From JADJQU01 sp035490315 (GTDB taxonomy: Bacteria; Planctomycetota; UBA1135; GCA-002686595), in the NCBI GenBank assembly GCA_035490315.1, contig DATHET010000220.1, positions 1-10,071 on the forward strand: a DNA stretch of 10,071 bases, read 5' to 3'. Of this stretch, positions 7,914 to 10,071 are shown piece by piece. The notes below the pieces were generated by a model. That model ran no database searches. It saw only the letters and a program-made list of their open reading frames with translations, and had not been told where the DNA came from. Made by a program: the position numbers and the translations under genes. Position 1 is the first letter of the stretch; every line of letters starts with the position of its first letter.

Positions 7914-9827
7914 TCAGGGATTCATGCCCGGCAGGATCTCGACCTTCGCCTTCTTGACCAGGACATTGCGGTACATGTTGAGGTCCGAACGCGGCGGCGG
8001 CTCGCTGCGCATCTCGGCTTCGAGATCGGACTTGACCGAGTCGAAGGACACGGCCTCGCGCGAGATCACTTGCAGCACGACGAAGCTGCTGCCGAACTCC
8101 AGCGCGTCGCTCACGCCGCCGACGTCCAGGGCGATGACCTTCGAGGCGATCGACTCGGGCCAGACCTCGGAGCGGAATCGCCCCTCGAGGATGCCGCCGC
8201 GAGCCGCGCTGACCGGCTCGTTCGAATGCTGGCGCGCGAGCGAGGAAAAATCCGCTCCGTCGCGCACCGACTGGACCAGGGCCTGGGCCTTCGCGCGCAC
8301 GGCAAGCTTGGAAGCCTCCAGACGCGCGCTCATCTGCTCGCGAGTTTCCTCCGCGGGGCCCGGAGACAAGGGCACGTTGAGCAGGATCATGCGCACCTTG
8401 ATCAGCTTCCCGTCCTTGCCGTAGACGTCCTCGAATCGCGCGCGAACCGCCTCGGGCGTGATCGTGCGGTCGAGCATCATCAGTCGCTCGCACATCAGCT
8501 CGATGCGCATGCGAACGTCCAGGTCGTGCATGAAAAGGCCTTCTTCGCGGCCCTTGATCTTCAGCGTGGCGAGCCAGGCCTCGCGGCTGCCCTGGTGGTT
8601 CTCCAGGATCAGCCTGCGCACGAAGTCCTCGCTGCGCGCGCGGACTTCGGCGTCGGCCACTTCGACGCCGCGCCGGTGGGCTTCGTTGAACACGACCCGG
8701 TGCTCGACGAAGTTGGGCCAGCTCGACTCGCCGCGCGTGCGCAGCATCCACTGAGCGTAGGTGCTGCGCGAGATCGGCTCGCCGTCGATCGACAGCCCGG
8801 GAGCAGCGCCCGAGCGCTCGACATCGCCCGCAGGCTCGCCGAACAAGGTCGGGAGGATCTCGACGCGCGCGGCATCGACCAGCGCGTTGCGGAAATTGCC
8901 CGTCTCGTCCTGCTCTGGCCCGCGCTGCTCGAGGCGCGCCACCAATTCACCGCGCACCTGCTCGAGCGGCGTGAGGCGCAGACCATCGACGCGCACGATC
9001 CACCAGCCGCCCTTGGCGTAGATGGGTTGAGAGACTTCGGCGAGGCTGAGCTGGTCCAGCGCGTCCAGGAAGGACTTCGGCCAGCCGTAGTGGTGGAAGC
9101 CGTGCAGCGGTTTGCCGCCGCTCCCGCGCGAGGACTCGTCGTCGCTCGCCTCGCGTGCGATCGAGGCGAAGTCGCCGCCTTTCACGATCCGTTCGCGCAG
9201 CTCGAGCGCTCGGCGCTGCTTGGAATCGATCTCTTCCTGGCGCAGCTTTTCCTTGGTCGCGTTCGGCAGGTCGTTGGCCGGAGTCAAGAATTCGCAGCGC
9301 ACCTGCAGCATCGACAGGTCATAGGCGCGGCCGCCCCGGCCGTAGGAGAGTTCCCACTCGCGCACGATCTTCACTTCGGGCACGACGCGGTCCACGGCCA
9401 CGGTCTTGCGCGTCAAGAGATCGATCCGCAGCTCCTGAGTGCGCTGGGTGTGGATTCCGGCCTCGGAACGCTGGGTGCGCGCGAGCTCCGCGAGCCAGCC
9501 GTCCTTCGAGCCGAGGAAGGCCCCGTCGATGCGGACCTTCAGCTCTTGCTCGAGCTCGCTTTCGACTTCCAAAGGCTCCGCCTGGATACCGCGGCGATCT
9601 GCCTCGCGCTCGATCAGGTGGTCGCCCGCGAAATTCGTCGCGAGCTTGGCGCCGAAGTTCTCGATCAGCCAGTGCGAGTACTCGTCCCAGCTGATGTCCT
9701 CGCCGTCCAGGCGCATCACGGCGGTCTTGCCCTGCGGCGACTTGGAATCGGCGCCGGCGCCTTGCGTCTGCGGCGCGGCGACGAGCAAGGAAGCGAAGAA
9801 CAGGATGGCGAAGATCTGGCGAAGCAT
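7914..9827 (-). CDS. Exported SurA/PpiC-type peptidyl-prolyl isomerase with two tandem chaperone-parvulin modules
   Basis: A probable periplasmic folding factor of 637 aa; SurA-like proteins combine an N-terminal chaperone region with parvulin (cis-trans prolyl isomerase) domains and help outer-membrane proteins fold. Residues 1-26 form a Sec signal (MLRQ, a hydrophobic run IFAILFFASLLVAA, then QTQGAGA). Module A spans about 37-328 and module B about 345-635. Each has a SurA_N-like helical part opening with VDG/LDG-E-xIS (DGEDIS 41-46; DGEPIS 348-353), then a parvulin domain (GGDFASIA 217-224 with GSGGKPLHGF 235-244; GADFSSLA 524-531 with RGGILEGRF 543-551), then RNxLVxxAxVEILP (313-326; 620-633). 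ATG at 9827 is chosen because it gives a normal signal n-region; ATG at 9845 would add six residues (MWPDPS). Neither has a clear ribosome site. Convergent with clpC and divergent from the probable dprA. Class is confident; client proteins unknown. Confidence 0.82.
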   Translation of the reverse strand: MLRQIFAILFFASLLVAAPQTQGAGADSKSPQGKTAVMRLDGEDISWDEYSHWLIENFGAKLATNFAGDHLIEREADRRGIQAEPLEVESELEQELKVRIDGAFLGSKDGWLAELARTQRSEAGIHTQRTQELRIDLLTRKTVAVDRVVPEVKIVREWELSYGRGGRAYDLSMLQVRCEFLTPANDLPNATKEKLRQEEIDSKQRRALELRERIVKGGDFASIAREASDDESSRGSGGKPLHGFHHYGWPKSFLDALDQLSLAEVSQPIYAKGGWWIVRVDGLRLTPLEQVRGELVARLEQRGPEQDETGNFRNALVDAARVEILPTLFGEPAGDVERSGAAPGLSIDGEPISRSTYAQWMLRTRGESSWPNFVEHRVVFNEAHRRGVEVADAEVRARSEDFVRRLILENHQGSREAWLATLKIKGREEGLFMHDLDVRMRIELMCERLMMLDRTITPEAVRARFEDVYGKDGKLIKVRMILLNVPLSPGPAEETREQMSARLEASKLAVRAKAQALVQSVRDGADFSSLARQHSNEPVSAARGGILEGRFRSEVWPESIASKVIALDVGGVSDALEFGSSFVVLQVISREAVSFDSVKSDLEAEMRSEPPPRSDLNMYRNVLVKKAKVEILPGMNP

Positions 9828-9934
9828 GGATGGGTCGGGCCACATCCTAAGCGGCCGGCGCTCGAGTCCGCTCGCCGCACCTGCGTCTCGGCCGAACCGA
9901 TGTCTTACGAAGATTTCGGGCCGTCAGGCGCGGT

Positions 9935-9951
9935 TCGACAGGTCCTGTCGA
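9935..9951. promoter_or_regulatory. Perfect 17-bp palindrome, operator-like
   Basis: TCGACAGG (9935-9942) and CCTGTCGA (9944-9951) are perfect complements around one central T, in the 125-bp space between two divergent genes and one base before the ATG at 9953. Its size and symmetry fit the half-site spacing of a dimeric repressor, but no regulator is identified. As RNA the stem would have to open its central bases to form a loop, so a DNA role is favoured. Confidence 0.4.
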
Positions 9952-9952
9952 T

Positions 9953-10071
9953 ATGGCGATCTCGCGTGCCCTGCTCCTGGAACCGAGCTCTCCTTCCTAC
10001 CCGATCGAGCTGACCCGGGTCCCCTCGCCGCCTGAGGACGTCTTCGTACGAGGCAGGCTGGAGCTGCTCCA
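9953..10071 (+). CDS. dprA: Probable DNA-processing protein DprA, N-terminal fragment (cut by window edge)
   Basis: An open frame from ATG at 9953 runs 39 codons to the edge without a stop. The in-frame stop upstream is TAA at 9848-9850 and no other ATG or GTG lies between. It begins MAISRALLLE and contains YPIELTRVPSPPEDVFVRG and then RLELL, which resembles the DprA segment of the type YPxxLrxipdPPxvLyvRG just before the Rossmann-like core. DprA binds single-stranded DNA and loads RecA during transformation, in the cytoplasm. If right, this is a short form lacking the usual N-terminal helical domain. The diagnostic GSR motif lies beyond the window. The only likely ribosome site is buried in the palindrome at 9935-9951. 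Confidence 0.5.
   Translation, partial: MAISRALLLEPSSPSYPIELTRVPSPPEDVFVRGRLELL

Noticed and set aside
8070..10013. Long plus-strand open frame opposite the PPIase gene
   Set aside because: No domain motifs; the minus strand has a signal peptide and paired parvulin modules.

Overview
The window is GC-rich, densely coded bacterial DNA with a housekeeping character. It holds six CDSs, one of them cut by the right edge, plus one tRNA gene. Several features point to Planctomycetota: a PEGA-domain protein coupled to murD, a McsA-like zinc-finger/UVR protein with a GCPKDY variant just before clpC, a ClpC with an unusual linker, and a double parvulin protein. This assignment comes from remembered family resemblance, not from any search, and is moderate at best.

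Layout, left to right. (1) Minus strand, 23-2029: an inner-membrane DUF3413/sulfatase-fold protein like YejM/PbgA, which ties lipid-A/LPS homeostasis to the membrane. (2) Divergent from it, a tRNA-Ser(GCU) gene with a possible promoter of its own. (3) Plus strand, 2302-4337: a secreted PEGA-domain protein overlapping murD by 4 bp, so the two are probably translationally coupled. (4) Plus strand, 4436-4948: a McsA-like protein followed at once by a terminator-like hairpin. (5) Plus strand, 5233-7797: the AAA+ unfoldase ClpC, with its own candidate promoter and a large near-palindrome in its leader, ending in a strong intrinsic terminator. (6) Minus strand, 7914-9827, convergent with clpC: an exported SurA/PpiC-type chaperone-isomerase made of two tandem copies of one module. 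(7) Plus strand, from 9953: the first 39 codons of a probable dprA, with a 17-bp perfect palindrome ending one base before its ATG.

Two themes run through the genes. The first is the cell envelope: the LPS-control-like membrane protein, the PEGA protein, MurD and the periplasmic chaperone. The second is cytoplasmic protein quality control: McsA-like plus ClpC. I see no mobile element, CRISPR array, phage gene or defence system, and nothing I would call a new system. The points most worth a second look are the gapless internal duplication in the PPIase, the altered Asp-Ser-Lys motif in MurD, the clpC leader palindrome, and the absence of mcsB between mcsA and clpC.
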